A stretch of DNA of 20,736 nt, taken from assembly GCA_964469555.1 (NCBI GenBank), contig CAYYAQ010000093.1, forward strand, positions 1 to 20,736, in the 5' to 3' direction. Shown piece after piece: positions 1 through 8,447 of the stretch. The DNA comes from CAYYAQ01 sp964469555 (GTDB taxonomy: Bacteria > Planctomycetota > UBA1135 > UBA2386). Each line of letters opens with the position of its first letter. The stretch's first letter is position 1. The notes beneath the pieces are model-generated. The model was not told the DNA's origin. It saw only the letters and a list, made by a program, of their open reading frames with translations, and ran no database searches. Made by a program: the position numbers and the translations under genes.

Positions 1-72
1 GCAGAGACTGGGGAGGCGAGGTCTACGCGTTCCGACTCCTACCGGCGACGGTGAAGACCTGGGGTCGAGACC

Positions 73-160
73 CTTACGCTCCCTGGCAGGAAGGGCAGCA
101 GTACGTAGACCGCCCGCCGTCCACGCTGGTCTCGATCGCTCTTCAAACTTGATTCGGGAT
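73..160 (-). pseudogene. Decayed 3' end of an fpg/mutM-like DNA glycosylase gene, copy 1
   Basis: Read on the minus strand, a short frame encodes VDGGRSTYCCPSCQGA followed by TAA at 74-76. The GGRSTYxCPxCQ pattern is the second half of the C-terminal zinc finger of formamidopyrimidine-DNA glycosylase (Fpg/Nei family). The frame meets a TGA only 15 codons upstream of the final Cys pair, and no CxxC partner is present, so only a fragment remains. The best-preserved part (82-124) is nearly identical to a second copy at 14326-14368. Similarity continues in broken form to CTTGATTCGGGAT at 148-160. Assignment to Fpg rests on the motif alone; another zinc-ribbon family is possible. Confidence 0.55.
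82..124. repeat. Direct repeat, left copy (43 bp, 41 of 43 identical to 14326-14368)
   Basis: Begins cctggcaggaagggcag and ends gcccgccgtccac. It differs from the right copy only at two C/T positions. Weaker similarity extends on both sides with small indels: CTTACGCTCCCTGG here matches CTTATCTCCCTGG at 14308-14320, after which the right copy has 10 extra bases. The two copies have the same orientation and bracket the rhamnose locus. Confidence 0.85.
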
Positions 161-207
161 TGAGCCTCCCGCTTACGTTCGCGTTTCCGTCGGTGTGCGG
201 CTCACGG

Positions 208-259
208 CGCGAATCCTGTATGGGATGGTACGGGTAACGCCTTACGCTATCCCATCGCG
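208..259. promoter_or_regulatory. Bipartite inverted repeat just upstream of the GH106-like gene
   Basis: TGGGAT (221-226) pairs with ATCCCA (249-254), and CGCGA (208-212) with TCGCG (255-259). An inner GTAA-CGCC-TTAC hairpin lies at 234-245. The structure ends four bases before the ATG at 263, where a ribosome binding site is expected and none is visible. It could be an operator or a structured 5' leader. The arms are short, so chance is not excluded. Confidence 0.25.
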
Positions 260-262
260 ATC

Positions 263-3200
263 ATGAGCTTGCACAAACGCGGACCCAAGTCTGCCGCCCT
301 CTTCGTTGTCTTCTCGGTCCTGGCGTCGGGTTGCGTATCGCCGCCGGAGAAACCACCTCACCCGTCCTACGAGCAATTGCGTGCCGGCTTCGAGAAGCCC
401 GACCACGCCCGTTGGGGAGAGGTGCCACTCTGGTGGTGGGAAGGCGATCGGTTGGAAAAGGATCGCGTTCGCTGGCAGCTTCAGACACTCGCCGCGAAGG
501 GCGTAAAGGCCGTGTGTCCCATTCAGCGTTCGCCAGGACGCTGCTACCCGTCGTCGTTCTCGCCGGAGTGGTGGACGATGTTCGAGTTCGTCCACGCGGA
601 ATGCAAGCGACTCGGTATGGCGCTGTGGGCATACGACCAGCTCGGTTACGGCCACTACGGTTGGCTCGAGATGGCCGCGGCCCAGGCCAGTGATCCGGAC
701 ACGCGCCAGGTGAAGTTCTTGTCGGAGGTCGGCACTGCCGACGAATCGATCCACATCGATCTCCCGGAGGGCACGCTGCTCGCCGCGCGCGCCTACCCCG
801 TCGCGGGCAAGAAAGACGAACACGCGGACGACGGTCGCAGCATCGACGTGATGAGCTTCGTTCACGGGCGCCGGTTCGACTGGACCGCACCGTCGGGTCG
901 ATGGCGCGTCTCCGTGATCGTCGCGATCCCCTACAAGGCGTTCCGATTCAGCCGTCCGGCAACGGGCGTGTTCGTCGACTCGCTCTACGGCGAACTCGAA
1001 CGCCGGTTGGGCAAGGAGTCGCTGGGCACGAGCTTCCTCGGGATCTTCCAGGACGAGCACGCGATTACGCCGCGAGACATCTTCACCGAGGAGCTCGCTG
1101 GGCGCTTCGAGAAGATGTTCGGCTACCCGATCACGCGCGCCATCCCAGCTCTCCACTTCGACGTAGGCCCGAAGACGCCGAAGTACCGCAACGACTACTT
1201 CGACGCCTACCTCTCGCTCGACGAGGACCTGTACTGGTCGAAGATCTACGAGTGGACGACCAAGCGCGGCCTGCTGACGAGCCACGACAACTGGGGTCGA
1301 CAGAACATCAATCGGCACAGCCAGGGCTACATCGACTACTTCCGCACGCAGCGCTGGTACTCGGCGCCAGGCTTCGACGACTACGGCGTGAGAAAACTGG
1401 AACGGCGGAACTACTACGACACGAAGATCGCCGCATCGATCGCCCGCCTCTACGGGCGGCCCCGCGTCTGGAACGAAGCGTTCCACTCCAGCGGTTGGGG
1501 TCGAACGACGGATCAGACACTCAGTTGGCTTTCCCACGGCCTCACCGCGGGCGCGAACCTCTACGACGAGCACGGCCTCTACTACTCCACCCGCGCGAGC
1601 ACCTGGGAACATGCCGCGCCTGATCCTCACTGGCGACAGCCGTACTGGCGCTACTACCAGCACCTCTCCGACTGGGTAGCGCGGACGAGCTTCGTGATGT
1701 CCCAGGGAATCCACGTCGTCGACGCGGCGGTGCACTACCCCGTAGTCAGCGTGCTCGCCGGACAGGCTCCGGGCATCAAGGGTCCCAACAACAACACCTA
1801 CATGACGGTGTCGCGCACGATCTACGATGCCGGGATCGACAACGACATCATCGACGACGACTCGATCCTGCGAGGAACCGTGAAGGGTGGCAGACTCCAC
1901 ACGGGAGGAAACGCATATCGGGCGTTGCTGTTCGGTCCGCAGACGACGATGCGGCGCTCGGTTCTCGCAAAGGCCCTCGAACTCATCGAAGACGGCGGCA
2001 CGGTGTTGTTCTACCAGCGTCTGCCCCAGGCGAGCAGCGAAGGCGGCCGCGGCGATCGCGAGCTCGCTGCGATGCTCGATCGGATGCTAGGCGCGAAACG
2101 CGCCTCGAAGCAGTTCGCGGGCGGTGGATTCTCCGCATTCGTCCCGTACGCGATCAAGGAGCTTCCGAAGCTCGTGTCGAACCACATCGAGCGGGACTTC
2201 GTTTCGGAGGGCGGCAAGGTATGGGTCACGCACCGGCGCATCGGTGCGGCGCACGTCTACCTCGTCCAGAACGCGACCGGCGAAGACGTCGAGCTGCGCG
2301 CACGTTGTCGTGTCGACGCCGTGCCCGAGTTGTGGGATCCGTTCACGGGAAAGGTGTCGCCCGCAGACCGCTTCGAACGCGACGGAAAGACCACGGTGCT
2401 CTGGCACAAGCTCTCCGGGAACGTGGCGTACATGTTCGTGTTCCGGCCCGGCGCGGAGCAGTCCGGTGGACAGCTTCCGACGCGGGTCCGAACCGAGCCG
2501 CGCACGCTGCCGGGCAACTGGAAGTTCTCGGTCGAAGCGACGCGGGACAATCGCTGGGGTGAGTTCCGCTGGCCGCCTTCGAGCGACGTGATCGGCCCCG
2601 AGGTGCGGCAGTTCCGCTACGCGGAAGAAGGGGAAACGTCGGGAATCGAACTCGGATGGCACAAGGCGGACTTCGCCGACGGCGGGTGGCCAAAACACGC
2701 AGCGACGCTCGGACCGCACTGGCTGAGCCTCGGCCCCTTGGCGAAGGGTACCGACACCAGCACCGTGCCCACGAAGCTCGACGAGCTGGTCGCCGGAATG
2801 GAGACGCCGTTCCGGATCGCCAAGAAACCGAAGAAGCCAAAGAAAAAGGAGAGTGAGAAGGTAGCGAAGCCGGAGAAGGCAGTGTGGCGCCCGGTCACGT
2901 TCTCCAAGACCCTCGGCCGCGCGGTGTCGGCGCCCTGGGGTGGACACAGCCGCTACCCGGACGGCGCGGTCGACCAGAACTTCATCAAGCTGCGTGCGGG
3001 GCACAACCTCATCTTCACGCGGCTGCGTTCGAAGGTCGCGCGCCGACTCGGGCTCCGCGTCGAGCTCCGCAATTCCAAGCCCCGACTCTGGGTCAACGGT
3101 GTCGAGCAGCCCTTCGAGGACGCGATCGGGAACCTGCCGCTGAGAGTGGGAGAGAACACCGTGCTGCTCGATGTTCCCGACGGCGGCGAAGGGATGCTCT

Positions 3201-4447
3201 TCGTGCAGAAGGAACCTCCTTCCGTTGTATCGATGGCCGACGCGGCGAAGGACATCCTGACGCCGGACCTCGCGAAGGCGACGTGGATCTGGGGCGGCGA
3301 ATCGGCGGCGGCGTACCTGCGCAAGTCGTTCACGCTCGGCAGCGTACCCGCCGAGGCGCGGCTGACGATCACCGCGTACACCGGCTATCGCCTCTTCGTC
3401 AACGGCGCGAAGCTCGCCGAAGAGATTGGTCCGTGGGCGAACTGGAGGAATCCCGAGACGTTCAACATCGCGAAACACCTGCGCAAGGGTGAGAACGTCA
3501 TCGCCGTCTGGTCGCACGTGCATCCGGACATCGGCGTCGTGCCGAAACGCGGCGTCTGCCTGGCTGTGAAGATGCGGACAGACAGCAAGGAGTCTGACCT
3601 CTTCAGCGACGAGTCATTCCGGGGCTCGACCACGGATCAGGATGGTTGGACGAGACCCGGGCTCTCGGATTCGGTGTTCGGCGACGTGATCGTGCTGGGA
3701 AAGATGGGCGTCGATCCCTGGGGCGACACGGCGGTCCAGAACATCGGCTCGGTGACCGAACCGCATCGAAAGCTCGCGATTGATCTGTCGTCGCCGTACC
3801 TCACCTGCTTCGACGAGGTCCCCGACGTCGTCTATGACGTGAAGCCCGAGAGCGATCGTCGCATCGGCTGGTACCGGTTCCTGGCGCCTCCAGGCTTGCG
3901 GCGCCTGCAACTCGGAACGAAGGCCACGGCGCGAGCGTGGGTGAATGACGTCGAGGCGAAGGTCGAGAACGGCATTGTCGAAGTCTCGAGTGCGCCGAGC
4001 GGCACTTCGACCGTCGCGATCCGGGTCGAGATGGAACGTGGTGCGTACGCTGGCGCGGCTTTCAGAAAGCCGATCGGCATCGAAATCGGGGGCGGCACGA
4101 TCCCGCTCGGCGAGTGGTCGAAGTTCGGCCTGCCGACGTACTCGGGAATAGGCATCTACCAGCAGGTCCTCGAACTCGACGCGGCGGACGTCCACCGCAA
4201 GACCGAACTCGACCTCGGCCACGTCCTGGTCGCCGCCGAGCTCCTGGTCAACGGCAAGTCCGTCGGCGTGCGCCTCGCGCGCCCATTCCGATTCGACCTT
4301 ACGGGAAGCCTGCGCGCCGGCAAGAACACGATCGAGGTCCGCGTCGCGAATACGATCGCACCCCACTACACCGTCACGCGCAACGCCCACAATCTCGGGC
4401 CGACGGCGTCCGGCCTCATCGGACCGGTTCGCCTGTTTCAGGACTGA
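263..4447 (+). CDS. GH106-like alpha-L-rhamnosidase family lipoprotein
   Basis: Predicted exported lipoprotein of 1394 residues that probably removes alpha-L-rhamnosyl groups from polysaccharide. A short basic N-terminus, a hydrophobic stretch (residues 11-22) and ASGC with Cys24 form a type II signal peptide, which supports the ATG at 263 despite no clear Shine-Dalgarno sequence. The catalytic region starts with LWWWEGDRLEKDRV, followed by SPEWW and a RLGMALWAYDQ segment, as in GH106 TIM barrels. FQDEH (D264, E265) and WNEAF (E405) are candidate acidic sites. A lysine/proline-rich linker (about 853-875) separates this from two beta-sandwich-like modules. The last (about 1290-1390) has the LDLGHVLVAAELLVNGKSVG pattern of the GH106/GH2-type sugar-binding domain. 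It is longer than most GH106 enzymes. It converges on the rhamnose operon, leaving 4 bp between stop codons. Rhamnose specificity is inferred from family and context. Confidence 0.8.
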   Translation: MSLHKRGPKSAALFVVFSVLASGCVSPPEKPPHPSYEQLRAGFEKPDHARWGEVPLWWWEGDRLEKDRVRWQLQTLAAKGVKAVCPIQRSPGRCYPSSFSPEWWTMFEFVHAECKRLGMALWAYDQLGYGHYGWLEMAAAQASDPDTRQVKFLSEVGTADESIHIDLPEGTLLAARAYPVAGKKDEHADDGRSIDVMSFVHGRRFDWTAPSGRWRVSVIVAIPYKAFRFSRPATGVFVDSLYGELERRLGKESLGTSFLGIFQDEHAITPRDIFTEELAGRFEKMFGYPITRAIPALHFDVGPKTPKYRNDYFDAYLSLDEDLYWSKIYEWTTKRGLLTSHDNWGRQNINRHSQGYIDYFRTQRWYSAPGFDDYGVRKLERRNYYDTKIAASIARLYGRPRVWNEAFHSSGWGRTTDQTLSWLSHGLTAGANLYDEHGLYYSTRASTWEHAAPDPHWRQPYWRYYQHLSDWVARTSFVMSQGIHVVDAAVHYPVVSVLAGQAPGIKGPNNNTYMTVSRTIYDAGIDNDIIDDDSILRGTVKGGRLHTGGNAYRALLFGPQTTMRRSVLAKALELIEDGGTVLFYQRLPQASSEGGRGDRELAAMLDRMLGAKRASKQFAGGGFSAFVPYAIKELPKLVSNHIERDFVSEGGKVWVTHRRIGAAHVYLVQNATGEDVELRARCRVDAVPELWDPFTGKVSPADRFERDGKTTVLWHKLSGNVAYMFVFRPGAEQSGGQLPTRVRTEPRTLPGNWKFSVEATRDNRWGEFRWPPSSDVIGPEVRQFRYAEEGETSGIELGWHKADFADGGWPKHAATLGPHWLSLGPLAKGTDTSTVPTKLDELVAGMETPFRIAKKPKKPKKKESEKVAKPEKAVWRPVTFSKTLGRAVSAPWGGHSRYPDGAVDQNFIKLRAGHNLIFTRLRSKVARRLGLRVELRNSKPRLWVNGVEQPFEDAIGNLPLRVGENTVLLDVPDGGEGMLFVQKEPPSVVSMADAAKDILTPDLAKATWIWGGESAAAYLRKSFTLGSVPAEARLTITAYTGYRLFVNGAKLAEEIGPWANWRNPETFNIAKHLRKGENVIAVWSHVHPDIGVVPKRGVCLAVKMRTDSKESDLFSDESFRGSTTDQDGWTRPGLSDSVFGDVIVLGKMGVDPWGDTAVQNIGSVTEPHRKLAIDLSSPYLTCFDEVPDVVYDVKPESDRRIGWYRFLAPPGLRRLQLGTKATARAWVNDVEAKVENGIVEVSSAPSGTSTVAIRVEMERGAYAGAAFRKPIGIEIGGGTIPLGEWSKFGLPTYSGIGIYQQVLELDAADVHRKTELDLGHVLVAAELLVNGKSVGVRLARPFRFDLTGSLRAGKNTIEVRVANTIAPHYTVTRNAHNLGPTASGLIGPVRLFQD

Positions 4448-4451
4448 CCCC

Positions 4452-5948
4452 TCAAAGCACTTCGCACGGCCAGCCCATGATCTTGCTCACCTTGCCGAGC
4501 GCGCGGGCGTTGTGGCCCACGCTCATCGCGCAATGATGGGTCGGTGCATGGCCGAACCAGCGGTTCATCGCCTGTGTCGGGCCGACGTCGAAGCGGACGT
4601 GGGTCATCGTGTTGCCGACCTCGAGGATCGGGGCGTCGATGGATTCGCCCTGGTTGACGATGCCCCGGAGTCGGCCGTCGCCGGACTGCGTGATGTTGAA
4701 CAGCGTGACCGGCCCCTTGCGCACCGTGGCTTCGACGGAGACGCCGGTGCCCCACTTGCCGTGGTACAGGCCCATCCCGCGCAGGATCGGCTTGACCGCG
4801 GCGATCTCCAGGTGGAACGGGCCGTCGTGGCCCATGATGATCGTGCCCTGCTCGTAGTCGCACGCGACGATTTCGCTATAGCTGCCGCCCACGCCGAGGA
4901 TGTCGGAGACCTTCATCCCGATCGCGGTCTTCATGTCGCCTTCGCCGGCGCACGGGATGCCCTGAGCCGTGAGTAGGGAGTGGCCGAGGATGAACGCCTC
5001 CTGCAACTTCTCGTACTCGTTCTCCGGTTTCGAACGGTAGTAGTACGTCAGGGCATCGAGATCGAACTCGCGCACCATCTTCTCCTGGGCCACGGCGACC
5101 CGGCACGCGATCTCGAGTTGCTCGGGTCGAGGTGCCCGCGCGAGCGGATCCGCAGGCGAGTCCTCGCTGATCACGAACATCTCCGTGACCAGGCCCATCT
5201 TCGCGGCCATCTCGGCGTCGGTGACCGACTTCGCGATCTCGTGAAGGTCGCACATTTCCAACAGCTCGACGTGCAACCCCACCTGGCTCTGCACCATCGT
5301 GAAGTCGCTGTACATGTCGAGCATGCCGCCGTACGTGTGCCCGAGGAAACCCATGCGCCCCTCGCGTAGCGTGCGCCCGACGCCCGCGGCCTTCACCCAT
5401 TCCTCGATCTCTTCCCAAGCCTGCACGGCCTCGGGATGCGTCGCCGTGTCTTCGTCGGCGACCGATATGGCCGGCGTCTGGTCGAGACCGAGCAGGCCGC
5501 TGACGACCTGGAAATCGACGCCGCACCGGTTGAACGCGTTCGCGATCTCAGGAACGGTGCAGCCGCAGCAGTGCGCCAGCCACTCGCCGGTCGTCGTCTT
5601 TTCGTAGTTCATCGCCGCAGTCGGCTGGAGGTTCAGCACGACGATGGGGCGACTGCAGTGTTGGGCAATCGCGATGTGCGACGCGCTCATCGCGTACGTC
5701 GCCGCGTGGCAGAAGATCAGGTCGACGTTGTTCGCATTGAACGCTTCGCCGGCCGCACGACCCTTCTGCTCGGTGTCGACCATGCCGGCGTTGTGGACAT
5801 CGGCCCACTTGGACAACCGCTGCTCGATGAACTTGCCGTAACCGGTCAGTCGGTCGAGGAGCCCCTCGAACTGGTTCCAGTAGTGTTCATGGCCGATCGA
5901 GTAGAGACCGATGCGTGGACGCTTCGCGGGTTTGATGGTTTCGAACAT
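4452..5948 (-). CDS. AraA-like / L-fucose-L-arabinose isomerase family protein, substrate unknown
   Basis: A 498-residue protein of the L-arabinose/L-fucose isomerase fold, expected to interconvert an aldose and a ketose with a divalent metal in the cytoplasm. The N-terminal half has a Rossmann-like start (RIGLYSIGHEHYW) and the segment VDLIFCHAATYAMS. The C-terminal half carries the AraA-type catalytic signature: AGEGDMKTA with E336, SYSEIVACDYEQG with E359, MGHDG with H374, and a late HH pair at 471-472. These correspond to E306, E333, H350 and H450 of E. coli AraA. It is the last gene of the rhamnose operon and begins 1 bp after the rhaT stop, so it is probably translationally coupled. A true rhamnose isomerase of a different fold is already encoded upstream, so this enzyme may act on another sugar released from the same polymer (L-arabinose, L-fucose) or be a backup. 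Family placement is firm; the substrate is not known. Confidence 0.8.
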   Translation of the reverse strand: MFETIKPAKRPRIGLYSIGHEHYWNQFEGLLDRLTGYGKFIEQRLSKWADVHNAGMVDTEQKGRAAGEAFNANNVDLIFCHAATYAMSASHIAIAQHCSRPIVVLNLQPTAAMNYEKTTTGEWLAHCCGCTVPEIANAFNRCGVDFQVVSGLLGLDQTPAISVADEDTATHPEAVQAWEEIEEWVKAAGVGRTLREGRMGFLGHTYGGMLDMYSDFTMVQSQVGLHVELLEMCDLHEIAKSVTDAEMAAKMGLVTEMFVISEDSPADPLARAPRPEQLEIACRVAVAQEKMVREFDLDALTYYYRSKPENEYEKLQEAFILGHSLLTAQGIPCAGEGDMKTAIGMKVSDILGVGGSYSEIVACDYEQGTIIMGHDGPFHLEIAAVKPILRGMGLYHGKWGTGVSVEATVRKGPVTLFNITQSGDGRLRGIVNQGESIDAPILEVGNTMTHVRFDVGPTQAMNRWFGHAPTHHCAMSVGHNARALGKVSKIMGWPCEVL

Positions 5949-5949
5949 G

Positions 5950-6987
5950 TCACTCGATGTGTCTGCCGTACGCGATGACGACTGTCGACGCGATCAGGAT
6001 CAGGATACCTGCCCAGACCATTCCCCTGGTCTTGCCGCTCGTACCCCGCCACTCGCGGAAGACGACGCCCCACAGGTTGGAGAAAACGATGATGAACGCC
6101 ATGTGGATCGCCCAGCTCGATGCCTCGTAGTCGCCTTCGAGCTTGCCGAGTTCGGACGCGCCCATGCCGTAGAAGAAGAACTGCAGGTACCACACGACGC
6201 CGGCGAGCATCGAGAGTCCGTAGTTGAGGGCACTCGCCTTCGATCTGTAGTCACCGAAGCTCTTGTTCCGTGTGTTCAAGATCAGGCACCAAATCGCGTT
6301 CGTTGTGAAGCCGCCGATCAGCACGACGATGAGCACCGCATTGTTCTTGTAGAGGGGATCGGTGCCGAGTTTCGCCGACAAGTCCGCGATCGGCGCGCCC
6401 GCGGTGAACGCGAAGCTCATGCACGAACTCAAGATGCCGGCGAACGTCGCGACTGCGAATCCAGTCGTCAACTTGAACTCGCGTACGCCTTCTCCCGCGG
6501 CCGGAACTTCCGCTTCCTTGCGATACCCGGCCCAACCACAGACCGCGATTCCAAAGAGACAGACGAGCACACCGACAAGCACGTACTTCCCGGACGAACT
6601 CTCGACCATCGCTTCGAACTTCCCTTCGTGAATGACCGGAATGAGCGCGCCGAACACCATGCAGAACGCCAGCGCCACCGAGCACCCGAGCGCCATCCCC
6701 AGGTAACGGACCGAGAGGCCGTAGGTCAGGCCGCCGATTCCCCACAACACGCCGAAGAAGTACGTCCAGAGGATCGTCTTCGCGTCGCTCTCGGTGAGGA
6801 CCTCCATCAACTGGGGCGTGGTGAGCAGAGCGACGACCCACGGCGCGAAGATCCACGCGGCGACGCCCATCACCATCCACGAACTCTCCCACGACCAGCG
6901 CTGCACCTTCTTCAGAGGCGCGTAGAAGCTACCGGCTGCGAAACCGCCGATCGCGTGCAGGACGACACCGAGGATATAGGGTGGCAT
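5950..6987 (-). CDS. rhaT: L-rhamnose-proton symporter RhaT
   Basis: Inner-membrane permease of 345 residues, the usual RhaT length, importing L-rhamnose with protons. The N-terminal signature FYAPLKKVQRWSWE (residues 21-34) and the later FFGVLWGIGGLTYGLSVRYL closely match the E. coli RhaT segments FYAPFKKVKKWSWE and [20 protein letters not shown]. Roughly ten hydrophobic helices run through the whole protein. The ATG at 6987 lies 12 bp beyond the rhaB stop, and the gene ends 1 bp before the AraA-like isomerase, so it sits inside the operon. With no SusC/SusD or TonB-type importer nearby, rhamnose would have to cross any outer membrane as a monosaccharide through porins, which fits extracellular or surface hydrolysis by the two lipoproteins. 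This inference assumes a two-membrane envelope. Confidence 0.93.
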   Translation of the reverse strand: MPPYILGVVLHAIGGFAAGSFYAPLKKVQRWSWESSWMVMGVAAWIFAPWVVALLTTPQLMEVLTESDAKTILWTYFFGVLWGIGGLTYGLSVRYLGMALGCSVALAFCMVFGALIPVIHEGKFEAMVESSSGKYVLVGVLVCLFGIAVCGWAGYRKEAEVPAAGEGVREFKLTTGFAVATFAGILSSCMSFAFTAGAPIADLSAKLGTDPLYKNNAVLIVVLIGGFTTNAIWCLILNTRNKSFGDYRSKASALNYGLSMLAGVVWYLQFFFYGMGASELGKLEGDYEASSWAIHMAFIIVFSNLWGVVFREWRGTSGKTRGMVWAGILILIASTVVIAYGRHIE

Positions 6988-6999
6988 GCACCCGACGTT

Positions 7000-8445
7000 C
7001 TACCCGAGACGGGCGAATCGCTCACGCGCTTTGGTCCAGGCGTCTGCTTCGCGGGGGATGAATTCCTCCGGCGCCGTCGTTCGTCCGACGAATCGCCTCG
7101 CACTGGCGAGGTTCGGAAACACGCCGTCCGCGATCGCCTGGACCAGGAGGTTGCCGATCGCCGTCGCTTCGACTGGCCCCGCGCGAACCGGGCGACCGGT
7201 GGCATTGGCCGTCGCCTGGTCGAGGAACGTGTTCTGGCTCCCACCGCCGACGATGTGGACACCCTGCACGGCAACGCCGGTCACCTCTTCGATCTGATCG
7301 ACGACCTGGGCGTAGCGCAACGCCAGGGATTCGAGGATCACGCGAGCGACGGCCGAGGGTTCGGTGGGGATGCATTGCCCCGTCTCTTCGAGAAACGCGC
7401 GAATCTCCTCGACCATGTCGACTGGGTGCAGGAAGCGCAGGTCGTCCGGATCCAGGAACACGTCGCCCGGCACATGCGACTCGAGACCGTGGAGAAGGTC
7501 GTCGTGGCTCACGTCCTGCCACCGCAGCCGGCAGGATTCGAGCAACCAGAGTCCCATCACGTTCCTGAGCAGGCGATTCACGCCGAACGCGCCCCCCTCA
7601 TTGGTGAAGTTGTGCTCGAGTGCGAGTTCGGACACGACGGGCGACGCGGTCTCGACGCCGAGCAACGACCATGTTCCCGACGAGATGTATGCCCAGCCGT
7701 CTTCGAGCGGTGTCCCCGCGACCGCGCTGCCGGTGTCGTGCGTGGCCGGTGCGACGACATCTAGCTTTTCGAAGCCGGTCGCTTCGCACAGTTCCGCCGT
7801 GAGCGCACCGATTCGCTCGCCGGCCTGGATCAACGGCGGCATGACTTCGTGCGGCACGCCGATCACAGCCAGGAGCTTCTCGTCCCACTCCCGAGACCCG
7901 GCGTTCAGCAGCTGTGTCGTCGTCGCGTTTGTGAACTCGCTCCGCGCCTGGCCCGACAGGTGCCGGTGCACGAGGTCCGGCACCATCAGCAGGCGATGCG
8001 CATCTTCGGGCCATTCGGCACCCGTGACCTGCGCGAGCAGTTGCACACCGGTGTTGAATGGCATGAACTGGATGCCGGTCCTCTGGTAGATCTCGGACGC
8101 GGGCATGCGGCGGCGGAGTTCGTCCATGACCCCGTCCGTACGCGAATCGCGGTAGCACACCGGATCACCCAGCAGGTCACCGTTCTCGTCGAGCAGGCCG
8201 AAGTCCACTCCCCACCCGTCGACGCCGACGCTGAGGATCGAATCGCACTCCCCGTGTGCCGCGCGGAGTCCGGTCTCGATCTCGGCGAGCATCTGCGCGA
8301 AGTCCCACCGCTCGTGACCTTCGATGTGCCGGTGCGGCATCTCGAATCGGTGCAGTTCGTCGAGTCGCAGACCAGAGGACGTGAAGCGTCCGAGGATCAC
8401 TCGTCCGCTGCCGGCGCCGAGGTCGACTGCCAGGTAATCAGCCAC
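7000..8445 (-). CDS. rhaB: Rhamnulokinase RhaB
   Basis: FGGY-family carbohydrate kinase of 481 residues that phosphorylates L-rhamnulose to L-rhamnulose-1-phosphate with ATP. The phosphate-binding start DLGAGSGR (residues 8-15), VDGWGVDFG (75-83) and YRDSRT (98-103) match E. coli RhaB (DLGASSGR, IDTWGVDF, YRDSRT). The catalytic base is D237 in ATHDTGSAV, the same number as in E. coli, and SSGTWSLLG (255-263) belongs to the ATP-binding half. The start is GTG at 8445, only 2 bp after the rhaI stop, giving MADYLAVDLG as expected for the family; the spacing implies translational coupling. The gene lies between rhaI and rhaT. Confidence 0.94.
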   Translation of the reverse strand: MADYLAVDLGAGSGRVILGRFTSSGLRLDELHRFEMPHRHIEGHERWDFAQMLAEIETGLRAAHGECDSILSVGVDGWGVDFGLLDENGDLLGDPVCYRDSRTDGVMDELRRRMPASEIYQRTGIQFMPFNTGVQLLAQVTGAEWPEDAHRLLMVPDLVHRHLSGQARSEFTNATTTQLLNAGSREWDEKLLAVIGVPHEVMPPLIQAGERIGALTAELCEATGFEKLDVVAPATHDTGSAVAGTPLEDGWAYISSGTWSLLGVETASPVVSELALEHNFTNEGGAFGVNRLLRNVMGLWLLESCRLRWQDVSHDDLLHGLESHVPGDVFLDPDDLRFLHPVDMVEEIRAFLEETGQCIPTEPSAVARVILESLALRYAQVVDQIEEVTGVAVQGVHIVGGGSQNTFLDQATANATGRPVRAGPVEATAIGNLLVQAIADGVFPNLASARRFVGRTTAPEEFIPREADAWTKARERFARLG

Positions 8446-8447
8446 TG

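Noticed and set aside
242..1900. Long minus-strand frame opposite the GH106-like gene
   Set aside because: Arginine- and valine-rich translation with no motif, wholly antisense to a well-supported gene; typical shadow frame in high-GC DNA.
2087..3523. 478-codon minus-strand frame
   Set aside because: Antisense to the sugar-binding half of the GH106-like protein, with no recognisable domain.
5911..7764. 617-codon plus-strand frame across rhaT and rhaB
   Set aside because: It crosses the boundary of two certain genes on the other strand, and its translation is charged and low in complexity.
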